The notes beneath the pieces are model-generated. The model made no database searches. It saw nothing but the letters and a program-made list of their open reading frames with translations, and was not told the DNA's origin. Source: Lunularia cruciata (taxonomy: Eukaryota; Streptophyta; Marchantiopsida; Lunulariales; Lunulariaceae). Taken from it: 64,000 nucleotides of DNA. The translations under genes were made by a program, and so were the position numbers. Location: assembly GCA_948567375.1 (NCBI GenBank), contig OX419762.1:36871034-36935033 (forward strand). Reading direction: 5' to 3'. The stretch's first letter is position 1. The number at the start of each line of letters is the position of its first letter. Of the stretch, positions 44,149-56,314 are shown one piece after another.

Positions 44149-45500
44149 ATGGTTGATCGGATAGTTGAGGAGTTTGTAGATGTGTTTCCAGATGATCTGC
44201 CAAAGGGATTACCCTCTGATCGAGGTATGCCCTTCAAGATTGAGTTATTGCTAGGGAGTATTCCAATGAGTAAACCGATCTATCGGCTCTCACCAAAGGA
44301 GTTGGAGGAGTTGCAAACAACACTTACAGAGTTGTTGGAGAAGGACTTCATACAACATAGTACCTCTCCTTGGGGAGCACCGGTACTATTTGTTCCAAAG
44401 AAGGATGGAGGACTTCATTTTTGTATTGATTACTATGGGCTCAATAAGCAAACCGTGAAGAATGCATATCCCTTGCCTCGGATTGATGACTTGCTAGATC
44501 AACTAAGTGGCGCATGCTACTTTTCCAAGTTGGATCTTGCAGCGGCTAGTGGCAAATTCCTATTGATAGAGAGGATGTGCAAAAGACTACCTTTCATACA
44601 AGGTATTGGCATTTTGAGTGGAAAGTTCTACCTTTCGGACTCACTAATGCTCCAACAATCTTTGTGGATCAGATGCATCGGGTGTTGGATGGACTATTGG
44701 ATCGGTCAGTGGTGGTGTTCTTGGATGATATCTTAATTTATAGTAAGACAGAGGCAGAACACATGAATCATGTGCAAGAAGTCCTAAGACAACTACGACA
44801 ATGGAAATTTTACTCCAAGAAGTCAAAGTGTGCCTTTTGGCAAAAAGAGGTTACCTTCTTAGGTCATAAGATCTCATCAGAGGGGATCAAGATGGAAGAA
44901 GAGAAAATCAAAGCCATTATTGATTGGCCTACCCCAAAGGATGCTACCAAAGTATGGGCATTCAATGGATTGGCCAGTTTTTTCCGACAGTTCATCCATT
45001 ATTATGTCATTGCACCATTGACTGACCTCTTAGGAAAGAACTCGAGCTTTCAATGGACCACCAAGCATGAAGAAGCATTCCAAAAGTTAAAGCATATGGT
45101 GTCTTCAAGACCCATTCTTCAACCATATGATCCTCAACTACCCTGTGTGGTTGATTTTGATGCTTCTAACTTTGCAATTGGAGCCGTGCTGCAACAAGAA
45201 TTCCCAAATGGACTCCATTCCATTGCCTTTGTGTGTTGCCAACTCAATACGGCTGAATGTAACTACTCTGCTTGAGATTGAGAACAACTTGCAATGGTAT
45301 ATGCCACCAAGGTATGGAGGCATTACCTCTTGGGGAAACAAGTGATGATGCAAACTGATCACAACCATTGTTGCAAACCTTACACTTGGAACACATGAAG
45401 AGTCAATGATGGGAGGAACAACTCCAACTGTATGACATCAAACTTGAGAACAAACCAGGTTGGTTCCATGTCATCTCTGATGCTTTATCATGACGACCTG
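44149..45500 (+). pseudogene. C reverse transcriptase and RNase H
   Basis: The RT begins [20 protein letters not shown], then [29 protein letters not shown]. It shifts frame near 44540-44580 and continues with [13 protein letters not shown] and [13 protein letters not shown] (FLDD at 44718-44729, both Asp kept). The connection is FNGLASFFRQF. RNase H starts at CVVDFDASNFAIGAVLQQE and continues with stops (TGA at about 45273, an expected Arg). Confidence 0.85.
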
Positions 45501-45549
45501 ATTTGAAGTCTCTTCTTCTCATCACAGTGGCAATTTCAATGGTGTCAAT

Positions 45550-46800
45550 TGACTCCAAGGTCCAAAACTAGTTTCTGTCAGCTCTACACCAAGATCACTT
45601 CTTCCAAATGGTACATGGTTGCCTTATGGCATGCGATAAGGAGTGCAACACCTTCTCCATCAAGGAGGGTCTTTTATTCCATGAAGACCGGATCTATGTT
45701 CCAGCTAAAGGTGATATTTGACTTGTGCACCTTCAAGAAGCACATGATTTACCCATTGTTGGTCACATGGGTGTAGACAAGACCTTGGGTACCCTCCAAC
45801 ATCAATGGTGGTGGCCCAACATGACACGAGATGTTCAAGAATTTATCCAATCATGTGAGAGCTACCAACATAACAAGGTCAACAACCAAAAGCGGAGTGG
45901 ACTCCTTCAACCACTTGCCGTTCCATCCGCTCGTTGGGAGCATGTGAGCTTGGATCTCATTACATCCTTGTCATAGACAAAACAAGGACACACCGTTATT
46001 GTGGTGTTTGTGGATAAGCTTAGTAAGCAAATCCACTTGGCACCAACCTATGATACCATGGATGCTCCAACCTTAGCACAAATCTACTTCAACAATGTCT
46101 TCAAGCATCATGGGATGACACGTGTACTCATCTCCGACCGTGATCTTCAATTTACCAAGAAGTTTTGGCAAGCACTCTTCCAAATACTTGGCACCAAGCT
46201 TGCTTTGTCCATGGCCTATCATCCTCAAACTGATGGACAAACCAAATGCACAAATTGTACATTGGAGGATATGATGCGTGCTTTTGTCAATGTCCACCAT
46301 ACCAATTAGGATGAATGTCTTGTAGCTGCAGAATTTGCCTACAACAATTCCAAACATGCAAGCACCGGATTTTCTTCTTTCTTTCTCAATTTTGGCCAAG
46401 ATCCACTTGTTCCAAATTCTCTTCTTGCTCCCTCTTCATCTCAGGTTCCTCATTCTTCCAAATTCTTGACCCCTATATCCCAATCTCTCCAACAAGCCAA
46501 GTCTCACCTCCTTGTTGCTCAGAATCACCAAAAACAATATGTGGACCACCATTGTCGTGATCTTACCTTTGAAGTCAGTGATAAAGTCATGTTATCCTCT
46601 GGTAACCTCCCTCTCCCACTAGATACCCAAGTTCATAAACTTGCCTCTAATTGGACAGGACCCTTTGATATCATTCAAATTGTCTCTCTTGTTGCTTATC
46701 AACTTGCATTGCCTTGTCACATGCGTATCCATCCTATCTTTCATATTTCTAAGTTGAAACCTTTTGTTCCTAGCCCCTCTTGCTTTTCCTTTGGAGTCTA
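45550..46800 (+). pseudogene. C integrase
   Basis: The zinc-binding part has GHMGVDKTLGTLQHQWWWPN and CESYQHNKVNNQ (second Cys to Tyr change possible). The core has VSLDLITSLS, a TAG at an expected Gln, VIVVFVDKLSKQIH, LISDRDLQF and YHPQTDGQTKCTN, where the catalytic Glu of QTER is replaced by Lys. The C-terminal part ends with HMRIHPIFHISKLKPFV. The Glu loss would inactivate the enzyme. Confidence 0.85.
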
Positions 46801-46824
46801 ACCTCTCCCTCTTCCTATCCCTAT

Positions 46825-47010
46825 CAATGATCATGAGGAGTATGAAGTTGATCGTATCCTTGTGAGTCGCCATATTCAACAAGGCCGTCACCAACATACA
46901 GAGTACAAGGTCCTTTGGAAAGAGTATCCCCTTCATGATACCACATAGGGACCTCTTTCTCACCTCCGGAATGCACATAAGGCCATCCAGGAATTCAAAG
47001 CTTCATTGGC
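46825..47010 (+). pseudogene. C chromodomain
   Basis: EEYEVDRILVSRHIQQ, then EYKVLWKEYPLHDTT, a TAG in the place of the conserved Trp, then a remainder with SHLRNAHKAIQEF. This is a classical chromodomain, which makes C a chromovirus. The TGG-to-TAG change is a G-to-A transition. Confidence 0.8.
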
Positions 47011-47034
47011 GACAAGGACATCACCAACTAGCGA

Positions 47035-47044
47035 TAGGGGAATA
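47035..47044 (+). other. C polypurine tract
   Basis: aggggaata lies immediately before the 3' LTR. Confidence 0.65.
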
Positions 47045-47443
47045 TGTAACAATATGGAGTTTAGCGACAAAGTTAGTCGGGCTTACAAAGTAACACATGA
47101 GACAAATTAGCCTTGTATATTCCGGAAGTATCTAGGAAGCTTCTTGGAAAGCTTCCTGGCTAGCTTAGCTTGCACCTCAAGTCAATAACTTCTAGAAGCT
47201 TCCAACTAGCTTAGCTTGTACCCCAGGTAGGCGGCTTCTAGAAGGAAGCTTCTTGAGAAGCTTCCTAGTTAACTTGGCTTGCACTCTAAGAAAGTGGCTT
47301 GAGGAATCTTCTCAAGGGCCTTGTATGCTACCTATAAATACCAAAGCCAAAGCTCATGCTAGGATTTGGAGTTTTCCCACATTCAAGTGTCCCAATGTGA
47401 GTTTCTATTCTCCTATTTCTCTCCTTGGTCTTGGTCTTTTACA
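47045..47443 (+). repeat. C 3' LTR
   Basis: It begins TGTAACAATATGG and ends TTTTACA. It carries TATAAATA (47333-47340) downstream of GAAGCTTC-type clusters (about 47130-47280). Confidence 0.95.
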
Positions 47444-49026
47444 CTTTGAGTACTTGGTGATACCATTTGGACTCACCAACACACCAAAAATTTCATGAGT
47501 TTGATGAATGACATATTTGGTCCATACTTAGATAAATCTATTTTCAATTTTCTTGATGACATCTCAATCTACAACAAGATGATGATAGAGCACAAGCAAC
47601 ATCATCTATTTTCATTTTTCTTGATGACATATCAATCTACAAAAAGATGATGATGGAGCACAAGCAACATCTATGAGAAGTCCTCTACATTTTGTGATAG
47701 AATCAATTATATACCAAAAACCCAAAGTGAAATTTTGGCAAGTCTGAAGTAGATTACTTGGGGCATAGAGTGAGTGCAAAAGATATCCAAATATTAATAG
47801 ATAAAATAGAAGTCATTTAGAAATGGAGTGCTCTAAAAGATCAAACTCAACTCAAGAGTTTCATAGGATTGATGAGGTTCTATCTTTGATTTTTCAAGGA
47901 CTTCTCCAAGTTTGCACAACCTCTAATTCCACTTCTTGGCAAGGAGAAGAAGCCAATGTGGAGAATTGGCCTTTTAGGAATTAAAAGATACATTATTACA
48001 TGCACCAATCTTGAAATGATATGGCCCAAAACTTCCAATCAATTTGGCTATCAATGAATCAGGCATTGCAATAAGAGTAGTCCTACAATAGGAATGGAAT
48101 GATAGATAGCTCCCAATTACATATTTGTCTCAAAAGCTATTATCGACAAAATGCAACTATCTCACCATCAAACAAGAAGATTGGCCATTGTCCTTGCAAC
48201 CAAGCATTGGAAGCACTATATTAGCAAGAAGGCATTTGTAGTGGAGATAGACCACAACCCTCTAGTCTACTTTAAGACATAGAATGATCTATCTTGTCAA
48301 TAGATTTGGTGGGTAGAGTGAAGATAATGGTTCAACATTATGATCATATATGTGGAAAGCAAGAAGCAACTTACAATTACCTTCACCCAAATGCCAATGT
48401 TAAACAATCTAGTAGTAGAGATCAAGATGGACCTAGAATTTTGGTCAAGGATTCTCGCTACTACAAAATTTGACCCACAAATGGTTGGAGCTCAATTATC
48501 CAAAAGTGTAACCAATACGCAAGGACTCACCTTTTGTGATGGCAAGTTATGGATCCCAGATGCCCCAAACATAAGAGCCACTATCCTAGCAAACTGTCAT
48601 GATTTTGCCATTGTAAGCCATGTTGGAGTGGACAAAACCTTAGATGTAGTAAAATGCCATTATTACTAGCCTATATGAGCAATAATATGATGGAGTATGT
48701 TGAAAGATACCTTCTTTATCAACAAAATAAATCTTCTAATTAGATTCCCATAGGACTCCTTCAACTCCTACTTATTCCTACACAATGTTGGGAATAGGTT
48801 AGCATGGATCTGGTTTGTGAATTTCTCACAACCACCTCAAGGTTTGACTCCATTGTAGTCTTTGTAGACATATTGAAAATAATGATTCATATGTGTCCTA
48901 TGACCAAGGACATGATTACTTCACAATTAGCTCAATTGTACTTAGCCACATTCTTTTCTCACCATGGCCTATCTTGATTGAGGCACTCAATTTACTTTTT
49001 TTATGTAAGAACACTCTTTGCCATCT
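47444..49026 (+). pseudogene. B2 RT second half, RNase H and integrase
   Basis: The RT continues with HFEYLVIPFGLTNTP, then [31 protein letters not shown] short local duplication of the FLDD segment occurs near 47610-47650. RNase H and integrase pieces follow (SHVGVDKTLDVVKCHYY at 48619-48669). Stops are frequent. The piece ends in the integrase core, where the solo LTR sits. Confidence 0.8.
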
Positions 49027-49456
49027 TGTAAAGATCAAGATCAAGACCAAGGAGAGAAATAAGAGAATGTAAGATCACATTGGGACATTTGAATGAGGGA
49101 AACTATGAATGCACAGCATGAGCTTTGGCTTTGGTATTTATAGGGAGTATAAAAAGCTCTTGAGAAGCTTCTTAAGAAGCTTTCTTGAGCCGCTTTCTTG
49201 GAATGCAAGCCAAGTTAACCAAGAATCTTCCCAAGAAGCTTCCTTCCAAAAGTCGCCCACTTGGCATGCAAGCTTAGCTAGTTGGAAGCTTCTAAAAATT
49301 TCTTTTAGAAACTGCCTACTTGGGGTGCAAGCTAAGCTAGTTGGGAAGCTTCCCAAGAAGCTTCTTAGATACTTCTAGAATATTTAAGGCTAATTTGGCC
49401 TATTTACTACTTTGTTAGCCCCAACTAACTTCATTGTTAAACTCCATATTGTTATA
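49027..49456 (-). repeat. Solo LTR of the C family, inverted
   Basis: The reverse complement begins with a mutated TATAACAATATGG and ends ATCTTTACA, and matches the C LTR over its length, including HSE-like clusters and TATAAATA (49134-49143). The flanks are CATCT and TATCT, a target duplication with one mismatch. No internal sequence is present, so the rest of the element was removed by LTR-LTR recombination. It interrupts the B2 integrase. Confidence 0.85.
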
Positions 49457-49586
49457 TATCTTCAAAACCAAACTTGCCATGTCCATGGTATACCATCTAC
49501 AATTTGATGGAAAAATAGAGCGTGCTATTTGCACTATTGGGGACATGCTCTAAGGCTTCACCTTAGGTGAGCAAGATAGGTGGGAT
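49457..49586 (+). pseudogene. B2 integrase core piece
   Basis: The stretch ttcaaaaccaaacttgccat continues the integrase core as in B (FKTKLAMS, then RTIEDMLRGFTL-like). It is cut by the A2 LTR. Confidence 0.8.
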
Positions 49587-50272
49587 CGTAACATCCATTT
49601 ATACATGTGTGTGATATTGTGATATTTAGTTTGGTATAACACGTACTTAACAGATATTATTTATATAGAGATAAAGGATAGTTCTAAATTAGTCATGATT
49701 AGCTAAAGTTAGTTATAGTTAAGATAGAGGGGACTTTACTTTAGAGGAAATGAAAAAGATGAGCATCACTATTTTGGATTCTAGTGTGTTGACTTGGTAT
49801 TATTCTTAGGTGTTTGGTTTTGAGGAAAGAGTTGAGAACTCTTGGGCCAATAAGCCTTTTTGGTTTGGATTCTTCTATTGTTCAAGGATAGCTCATGTGA
49901 AGAAATCTTTGACTTAGTGGTTGGGTCAAGACAAGATCACATGCTTAGGAGAATATTCCCATGAGTATGGATATTTCTTTAAATTTTTTACTTTATTTGA
50001 CTTTTAGCCTAGTAAGTTAAGTTACTCTAGTAATTAGTAATTTAGGTGCGTAACTATTTTATAAGTATATAAATAAGGGGTGAGGAGGTACTCATCATCC
50101 TTTAATTTGCAACTATCTCTCTCTCATTGAGTTCTCCAGTGAGTCATGTCTTGAGTCTTGGAGTGTTAGCCTTAGAGGAGTATGATGGATTTGGGATTCC
50201 TTGTCTTCTTAGTCCATGTTACCATAATAACCATCAGAGGTTCATCTTGAGTGAGAGGTAGGCCGGCTTACA
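49587..50272 (+). repeat. A2 5' LTR
   Basis: About 686 bp align with 26791-27480. It starts CGTAACATCC (the first T of TG has mutated to C) and ends GGCTTACA. TATATAAATA is at about 50067. Confidence 0.9.
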
Positions 50273-50276
50273 TTTT

Positions 50277-50295
50277 TGGTTCCATAGCCGTGATC
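50277..50295 (+). other. A2 primer-binding site
   Basis: TGGTTCCATAGCCGTGATC matches the A1 site with two differences. Confidence 0.55.
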
Positions 50296-50299
50296 TCTC

Positions 50300-51150
50300 T
50301 AGAAGGCAAGATAATGTTCCGTATATAATTTTATATTAGATAGAACGAGGCTATGAGAGTTCACTTGGAGAGAACATTAGGGTAGGAGAGAGTTGAACTT
50401 ATGTTAAAGAACTTGGATATATTTTTATATCTGGTAGTTCATTATGATGTCTTTGAGATGATTTTGTTCATCTTGTACACATGAGAGGATTTGGAGAGGT
50501 TTTGTGAAGTGGATTGGAGATTTTGGGGATTAAGATGATTTTGCATAAAATTCAAAGTTTGAAATCTAGACTTGAAATTTCTATACATAATAGCTTACGT
50601 TATTCTTTAGTTAGCACATTTAAAATTATTGTGAGAACTACTATGCGCACAAGGGTAGAATTTTTGAAACTTGGTAGTGTAAACTGCTCCTGTAATTACA
50701 TGCTCTCTTGAAAATTAAGTAGAGTCTGTCATTTCTTCAGGTTTTTAGTGGATTGTTTTGAAACTTCCCAAGAAATTTCAATGCATTGTATCCTACCTGT
50801 TGACTTAAAATTTAGAGAAAGATCATTCTCTTGTAGAGAGTTATAATTTTTTAAGTGGAGGGTGGTTTCCAAACCAAATCTGAAATATATGTACTGAATA
50901 GAAAGATGCCTAGGCCAAATGGATTTATAAAAAGATCTGAAATTTTTTAAGGAGTGATGCCCTATAGTTGTGATCAAGTCTGAAAATTTTCAAATGATTG
51001 TGACATACAAGTTGAGAGATTTGAGTGACATTGCAAGGGGGGTTCAATTCTGCAAAGTTGAGATCTCATGTATAAGAAGTGTGAGAGCAACAAAAGCATG
51101 TTTGAGTGTTTAGACTCGTCTTGAGAACATGGTGGGTCAATAAAAGTATA
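50300..51150 (+). other. A2 leader
   Basis: It corresponds to A1 27504-28326 and carries no recognisable domain. It ends with the unduplicated version of the A1 palindrome region. Confidence 0.4.
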
Positions 51151-51152
51151 AA

Positions 51153-51600
51153 TTGAAGCTATACAAGGTTCCTCAAGAGTTTGAGGTGATTGTAAGGGTG
51201 GATTTGAGGAAAAGAGAGTTTAGAATAAAATTTGAAGACAATGTTGAGAGGATCCAAAAACCAACATCACTTGGGAGAAAGAGTGAGTCCAAGTGCTTTC
51301 TATGTGGAGAGAAGGAAAGTAAGGCAATTTCATGTCCATTGACCTTTGAGAACAAGAGATTGAGGGAAAGGAGAGGCTTACTTGACTTGGGTTTGCATGT
51401 TGGACCTTCTTCACCAAGATTGGGAGGGAGAAGATCTAAAACCAAGGAGTTGTGTGAGGTTTGTGGAATGGAGTGACATGAGTGTAGTAGAGTAAAAGCA
51501 CTTTTCGAGACTTTGGTGAAGGATCTTGGAAAGAGTCTTAGTATAGCTACAAAAATACTACCTCCTTCATCAACTAGTTTTCAAGATTAGTGATGGAGAT
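51153..51600 (+). pseudogene. A2 first zinc-knuckle module
   Basis: The frame 51153-51476 has SLGRKSESKCFLCGEKESKA and the last Cys in ISCP, so the His of the C-x2-C-x4-H-x4-C pattern has become Ser. It continues GLLDLGLHVGPSSPRLGGRR and ELCEVCGME. Module and order are as in A1. Confidence 0.55.
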
Positions 51601-51839
51601 AATTTTTCAACTTATGGATAAACTATCCATGAGGGTTTGATAAATATGCACTCTAGGATTTGATGTTGCTATAGAAATCTTGGAGCAACCTGAACCTTTT
51701 ATGTTCCCTAGGGTCAATTACTCTCAAATGGTGTTAGTGATGTACATACTCTATTAGTCATAGAGTGAAAATTTTATTTTTTTTGAGAGAAAGATAGTGA
51801 GGGGTTAAGATGGGAAATTTTTGGTTTTCTTTGGCAAGG

Positions 51840-52600
51840 ATGGAGAAGATATGGAGGCCTTTGTAAGAGATTTCAAGAGAGCTTGCATAGAAAACAATGA
51901 CAGGAGGAAGAATGAGAGATTGATGAGTAAGGTTACCTTTCTCAAGCAAGGAGATGGATAGAAAGTGAAAGTCTATGTAGAAAGAGTGGAAAAGTTATTG
52001 TCTAGATTTTGCATAATGTTGAAGGAGGGTGAAAATGATGTGGAGACTACTATGATTGGCAAAAGAGATATGATCACCAAGAAGTTTGTAGGAGATTTGA
52101 GACCACAAATTAGAAGCAAGGTGAGATATGAGAAACCTTCTTCCAAGGTTGAAGCTATCAAGATTACAATTCGTGTGGAAGAGAGTTTGGAAGAGGATGA
52201 GAGTGATTTGGTGGTGAAGGAGGTTGTGCATCCTCCTCAAGGTTACAAGTATGGTGGACCTTTTGATACTTTGGTGGCAAGGGTTTCATTACAAGTAGTA
52301 GTTGCTCTAGTTCTTGCACCTCCACCAAAAGATCCACCTCAAACCATCACAAAACAAGTTGTAGATCTCAAGATCAATGTGGTACAACTATAGAAGAAGA
52401 GAGAGGTGGATCAGAATGTAAGGAGAGTGCTAAGGAGTTATGGATAGCTATCCATATAGAGGAAAGCCAACCAACCAACAATTTCAATGATATAATTTTT
52501 TTTTGGTTGTGGAGAAAGAAGCCACATCCAAAGGAATTGCCCAAAGTCCACTTACCATGGAAGAAGGGGTTATGAGGGAGCCAATAGAGAGAAAGAGGGA
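51840..52600 (+). pseudogene. A2 gag
   Basis: It begins in DMEAFVRDFKRACIENN-like sequence, lacks the middle of the A1 gag core (deletion of roughly 150 bp after RRKNE) and continues with VYVERVEKLLSRFC and the knuckle region near 52500-52545, where the first Cys is Phe (FFGCGERSHIQRNC). Confidence 0.7.
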
Positions 52601-52615
52601 GGTAGTGAAACTCAA

Positions 52616-53390
52616 GTGGCTCCTAATCCAAACAAAGGTAAGGAGATAACATCTATAGATGTGGTTGAGAGCAAGGATGAGAAGGGAGAGTGCTCAAACT
52701 CCAAGGGTCTTAATTTGGAGCTTTTGGCACAAGAGAAGAAGAGACTTGTTTTGCATAGGATGTGCACTCTTCTCAAGGATACTCTTATGTCTACTAGGAG
52801 CATTTGCACCTCAACACCATCAACAACAAAGAGTCCAAGAAAGAAGTTGGAGATAGAGGACTTCTTGATCTCCAAGCAACAATGGAAGTACAATGTGTTG
52901 GAGGATGTTGGTAGTCACAGGGTTAACATCAAAATGGGCCAATTGATTGCTTTGAACCCTACCTTGAGAAAGGAGCTTAGAGGTGGTTTGAGTTCTACAA
53001 AGAGCAAGAGGAAGAAGCAAGCAAAAGCTCTAGTATCAATGGGAGTGGTGGATGCCAAGCCAACACCATGGGAGGCTTGTGAATATGCCTCCAAGATTGA
53101 TGTGAGACTGAATGTCACAACATTAAGGATGCATTGGTTGATGGAGGATCAACAATGAATGCCATGTCAGAAAGGTTGATGAAGAAAGTGTGTATGATAC
53201 CCTCTAGACCTTCAACATTTGTGGTGAACATAACAAACAAGCAACAAGTTCAACCAGTGGGGGTGATGGATTAGGTGGTAGTTTCAATTATGGGAATTCA
53301 AAATCTCATGACTTTTCAAGTCTTAAAGGATTCAAGCTATGATTTACTTCTTGGGAGGCCATGGTTGAGAGCAGCATGCGCAACTAATTG
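52616..53390 (+). pseudogene. A2 gag-protease linker and protease
   Basis: The frame 52616-53158 reads KLEIEDFLISKQQWKYNVLE and VVDAKPTPWEACEYASKID. A one-base loss shifts the frame before the active site, which would read as in A1 (DGGSTMNAM). DLLLGRPWLRA at about 53340 marks the end of the protease. Confidence 0.65.
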
Positions 53391-53399
53391 ATGGCACAA

Positions 53400-54330
53400 A
53401 GGTCTTTGAGGATTGGGGCATCAATCTATAGAGTCATAGTTATAATCACTAACACCACCAACACTTCACATTCACATACACCATCTTCTTATTATTGGGA
53501 ATCAGATTCAAAAGAAGGAGCTTCAGGTGTGGACATAAGCATGGAGGAGGAGAATTCCACGGAGGAGGATGAATCTGAATTTGATTCATATGTGTATCCC
53601 TTGTGTGCTATGGATTTTGCACCTAAGCCAGAGGTTTTGAAGGACCTAGATAAATCACAATTGACACTTGAGGAAATAGAGAGGAGGTTATCTACCTTCA
53701 AATATGGCCCAAATGTTACCAAGGAGGAGAAGGTGAGATTTGGAGAGAGTTTCTGCAAGTTCATCCACATGTTTGCTTTTAGTTACAAGGATCCAAAGGA
53801 AGTCACCTTGGAGGAGCATAAGATAGAGGTGGAGTCATATGCAAGACAAAAGCAACATTCCATTAGCCCACCAATAGCTTTGGTTGTGAAGGAGGAGATG
53901 GATAAGCTCAAGGAGGTTGGATTTATCTTTGAGGTGGAGAATTCAAAATGTGTGTTTCTAATTGTGATTGTGAAGGAAAAGTATGGCAACCTTTGGGTAT
54001 GTACAAATTACAAGATTATGTGTGGGTTGTTACAAAGAAGGACTACTTCCCATTACCATTCATTGATGAGATCTTGGAGGAGGTTGCAAGTCATGAGAGG
54101 TATAGTTTTGGAGATGGTTATAATGGATATAACCAAATCAAGATTGCACTAGAGCATCAATAACTCACCACATTCACCACTTTCAACAGCATGCCTTTTG
54201 GACTTTGCAATGCTCCAGCCCCATTCCAATGGTCCATGCATAAGGTATTTGAACCTTTCATTGGGAAATTTTTGTGATACTTCATTAATGACTTTTGTGT
54301 CTATGGGAGTAAGGAGGAGCACTTTGAGCA
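53400..54330 (+). pseudogene. A2 reverse transcriptase
   Basis: PKEVTLEEHKIEVESYAR and KEEMDKLKEVGFIFEVENSK lead into the RT core. The palm has YSFGDGYNGYNQIKI, then MPFGLCNAPAPFQ and KVFEPFIGKF. The active site reads FIND (54281-54292): the first catalytic Asp has become Asn, a G-to-A change, so RT is dead. A small deletion removes part of the TTPWGTYA block. Confidence 0.8.
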
Positions 54331-54334
54331 CCTA

Positions 54335-55178
54335 ATCAAGATCTTGCAATACTTGGATGAAGAGAATATATCACTCAACCTAGAGAAGTGCTCTTTTGGA
54401 TGTGAAGAAGGTCTACTTTTGGGGCACATCATCTCCAAGGATGGAATAGCAATTGAACATGAAAAGATGAGGAAAATCTTAGACCTTCCATTGCCTTCAA
54501 GCTTGAAAAAGTTATGCCAATTCTTGGAGATGGTTGGGTACTATAGGAGGTTCATCTTCTCATTTTCCAACAAGGTTTATGCATTGACCATCTACATGAA
54601 GAAGGGTGTAGATTACATGGTGATTTTGGAAGACAAGGAGACTCTTAAAGTTTTTGAGGAGTTCAAGCAATCCCTTGTTGTAGCTTCAATTCTTGCTAAA
54701 CCTGATTGCAGTAAGCCTTTCATCCTCTATATTGATGCTTCTAATGTAGCTATAGGATGCACTCTTAGCCAATTGGACCAAGATGGGCATGATCATCCAA
54801 TAGCTTATGCTAGTAGACAGATGGTTTTAGTAAAAAATAATTACTCTATTACGTAGAGAGAAGTGTTGGTAGTGATCTTTGGTCTAAAGAAGTTTAGACA
54901 CTACTTGATTGCAGGGAAAGTCACCATTATCGTAGATCACAAGGCTTTGAAGTACGTCTTCAACAAGCCTTATGTGGAAGGGAAGCTAGCAAGGTGAATG
55001 ATACTCTTGTCTGAGTATGACTACACCATTGAGGATAGGTCAGAGACGAAATATGCAAATGTTGATTTGTTATCTAGTGCTTATGATCATGATAGAGATG
55101 AGCCAATGGATGATTCCTTCCCAGATGAGGAGCTCATGACAATCTTAGTCACTCAAGAGGTTGTCACGCCATTTGTAG
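54335..55178 (+). pseudogene. A2 RT thumb and RNase H
   Basis: It has LEKCSFGCEEGLLLGHIISK, then PSSLKKLCQFLEMVGYYRRF, then RNase H: KPFILYIDASNVAIGCTLSQ, PIAYASRQM, a TAG, REVLVVIFGLKKFRHYLIAG and VTIIVDHKALKYVF. The catalytic Asp and Asp in YIDAS and VDHKAL are present. A TGA occurs at about 54997. Confidence 0.85.
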
Positions 55179-56221
55179 TGTTGCATCTAGATTGCTCAGA
55201 CACTAGAGTTTTAGTGATAGTAGTTAGAGTTATTTTTGTAGTATCTTAGAGACTACTTTCCGATGGTCAGATTTGGTGTTTGGGGTACTGATTTCACGGT
55301 GGGGCCCACCGTCACTTTGCATCGTTTGCACCGTCGAGTGTGCCATCAGTGGGACCATTTGGGTTTTAGAGCTAGCTCAAGTCCAGGGGTATAGTTTTGA
55401 AGTGAGCTTGAGAGAGCTCACTTCTCTGATGTTGAGCCTTTGAGTTCCTGGTTATGGTGGACAGAGGCCGGTGAGCGTCACCTGGATTCTCTATGCTTGA
55501 GTGGGTGTGGCTTGACTGTTAACAGTGCCCAGTTGTTGGCAGTTTATAGAGTGACAAATCAAGTACTGATCTGAGTTGAGTTGAGTTGAGAGTGGTAAGC
55601 AATCTGATTACATCAGAGAAGTGAAGTCAAAGGGAAATCGGGTGCAGGAACTTTGAGTGTTGGTGGTATCTCCAAACTCGGTGGATCATTGGTAGCTCGA
55701 TTCAAGTTCAATGTTTCTCTAGTGTGCAGAAGCTCATTTGATTGATACAAATTTGGCAGTTAGGCGGACGGTGTGCGGAAGCGCTGGCCAAATTTCGAGT
55801 AAAGAAGGAGCAAATTTTGAGCAGTGGTTGTGATTTTGAGCTCAAGAGGTGAAGGTAGGACCAATTTGCTGCGAGTTGGGCTCAAAAAGTCAAATTGAAG
55901 TTGGAGTTGTGAAGCTATTCTCATGAATTTGTGATTTGGAGAAACTTGTGTTGTCAATTTGGCTCGAGTGGAAAGTTAGCTAGGGATTTGGTGGACAACC
56001 AACTTTAGGGTTTACGTCAGATTTTGGTTGGGATTTACGTTAGATTTTGGCCAGATTTGGAGGAGTTTTGCTATTTTGAGGCTTCAAGGCATAGGGCTAT
56101 GAGAGGCTACAAAGGCCTAGAAGGGCTTGCAAGCCAGCTTGCTGGCGTGAGGCTAGCTAGTTTAGAGTAGATCTTGGTCATTGGTTGGCAAAATCTGCCT
56201 TTCATGCTAGATTGTGCGCAA

Positions 56222-56290
56222 TAGGGTTTGACCCCTAGATCTCTTGTTAGTAGACTAGTGCCCTAGCCAACTGGTCCACCCTCACTTGTT
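56222..56290 (-). other. tRNA-like sequence in the D leader or LTR
   Basis: The minus strand has an A-box-like TGGACCAGTTGG and, about 45 bp further, a B-box-like GGGTCAAACCC, the spacing of a tRNA gene. A possible anticodon loop CTACTAA lies between. The stems do not pair well, so this is at most a tRNA relic or a tRNA-derived sequence. Confidence 0.3.
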
Positions 56291-56314
56291 GTCCTAGTGA
56301 TTGTGCCACTAGAG

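Larger units (their letters stand above)
41857..47443 (+). mobile_element. Element C: chromodomain Ty3/gypsy element with heat-shock-like LTR motifs
   Basis: A complete 5587-bp element has a 400-bp 5' LTR, a 399-bp 3' LTR, a tRNA-Met primer site, a polypurine tract and the target duplication CTTTG (41852-41856 and 47444-47448). The order is gag, protease, RT, RNase H, integrase, chromodomain. The two LTRs differ by many substitutions and indels, more than those of B, so it is older than B. It inserted into the RT of B2. Confidence 0.95.
40136..49586 (+). mobile_element. Element B2: decayed relative of B, split three times
   Basis: Sequence related to B resumes in three pieces: 40136-41856 (gag end, protease, first half of RT), 47444-49026 (rest of RT, RNase H, integrase) and 49457-49586 (integrase core). 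The breaks match exactly the ends of element C, a solo LTR and the A2 LTR. Alignment with B begins at gatgcttgggaatgatc (B 34185, B2 40140). No LTR of B2 is present in the window. Many frameshifts and stops make it the oldest of the stack. Confidence 0.85.
49587..55178 (+). mobile_element. Element A2: second Athila/Tat-like element, cut by D
   Basis: It has a 5' LTR, primer site, zinc-knuckle module, gag, protease, RT and RNase H, all homologous to A1. The integrase and 3' LTR are not in the window. The frame runs to EELMTILVTQ near 55160 and is then replaced by D sequence. It inserted into the B2 integrase, after GGGAT. Confidence 0.85.
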
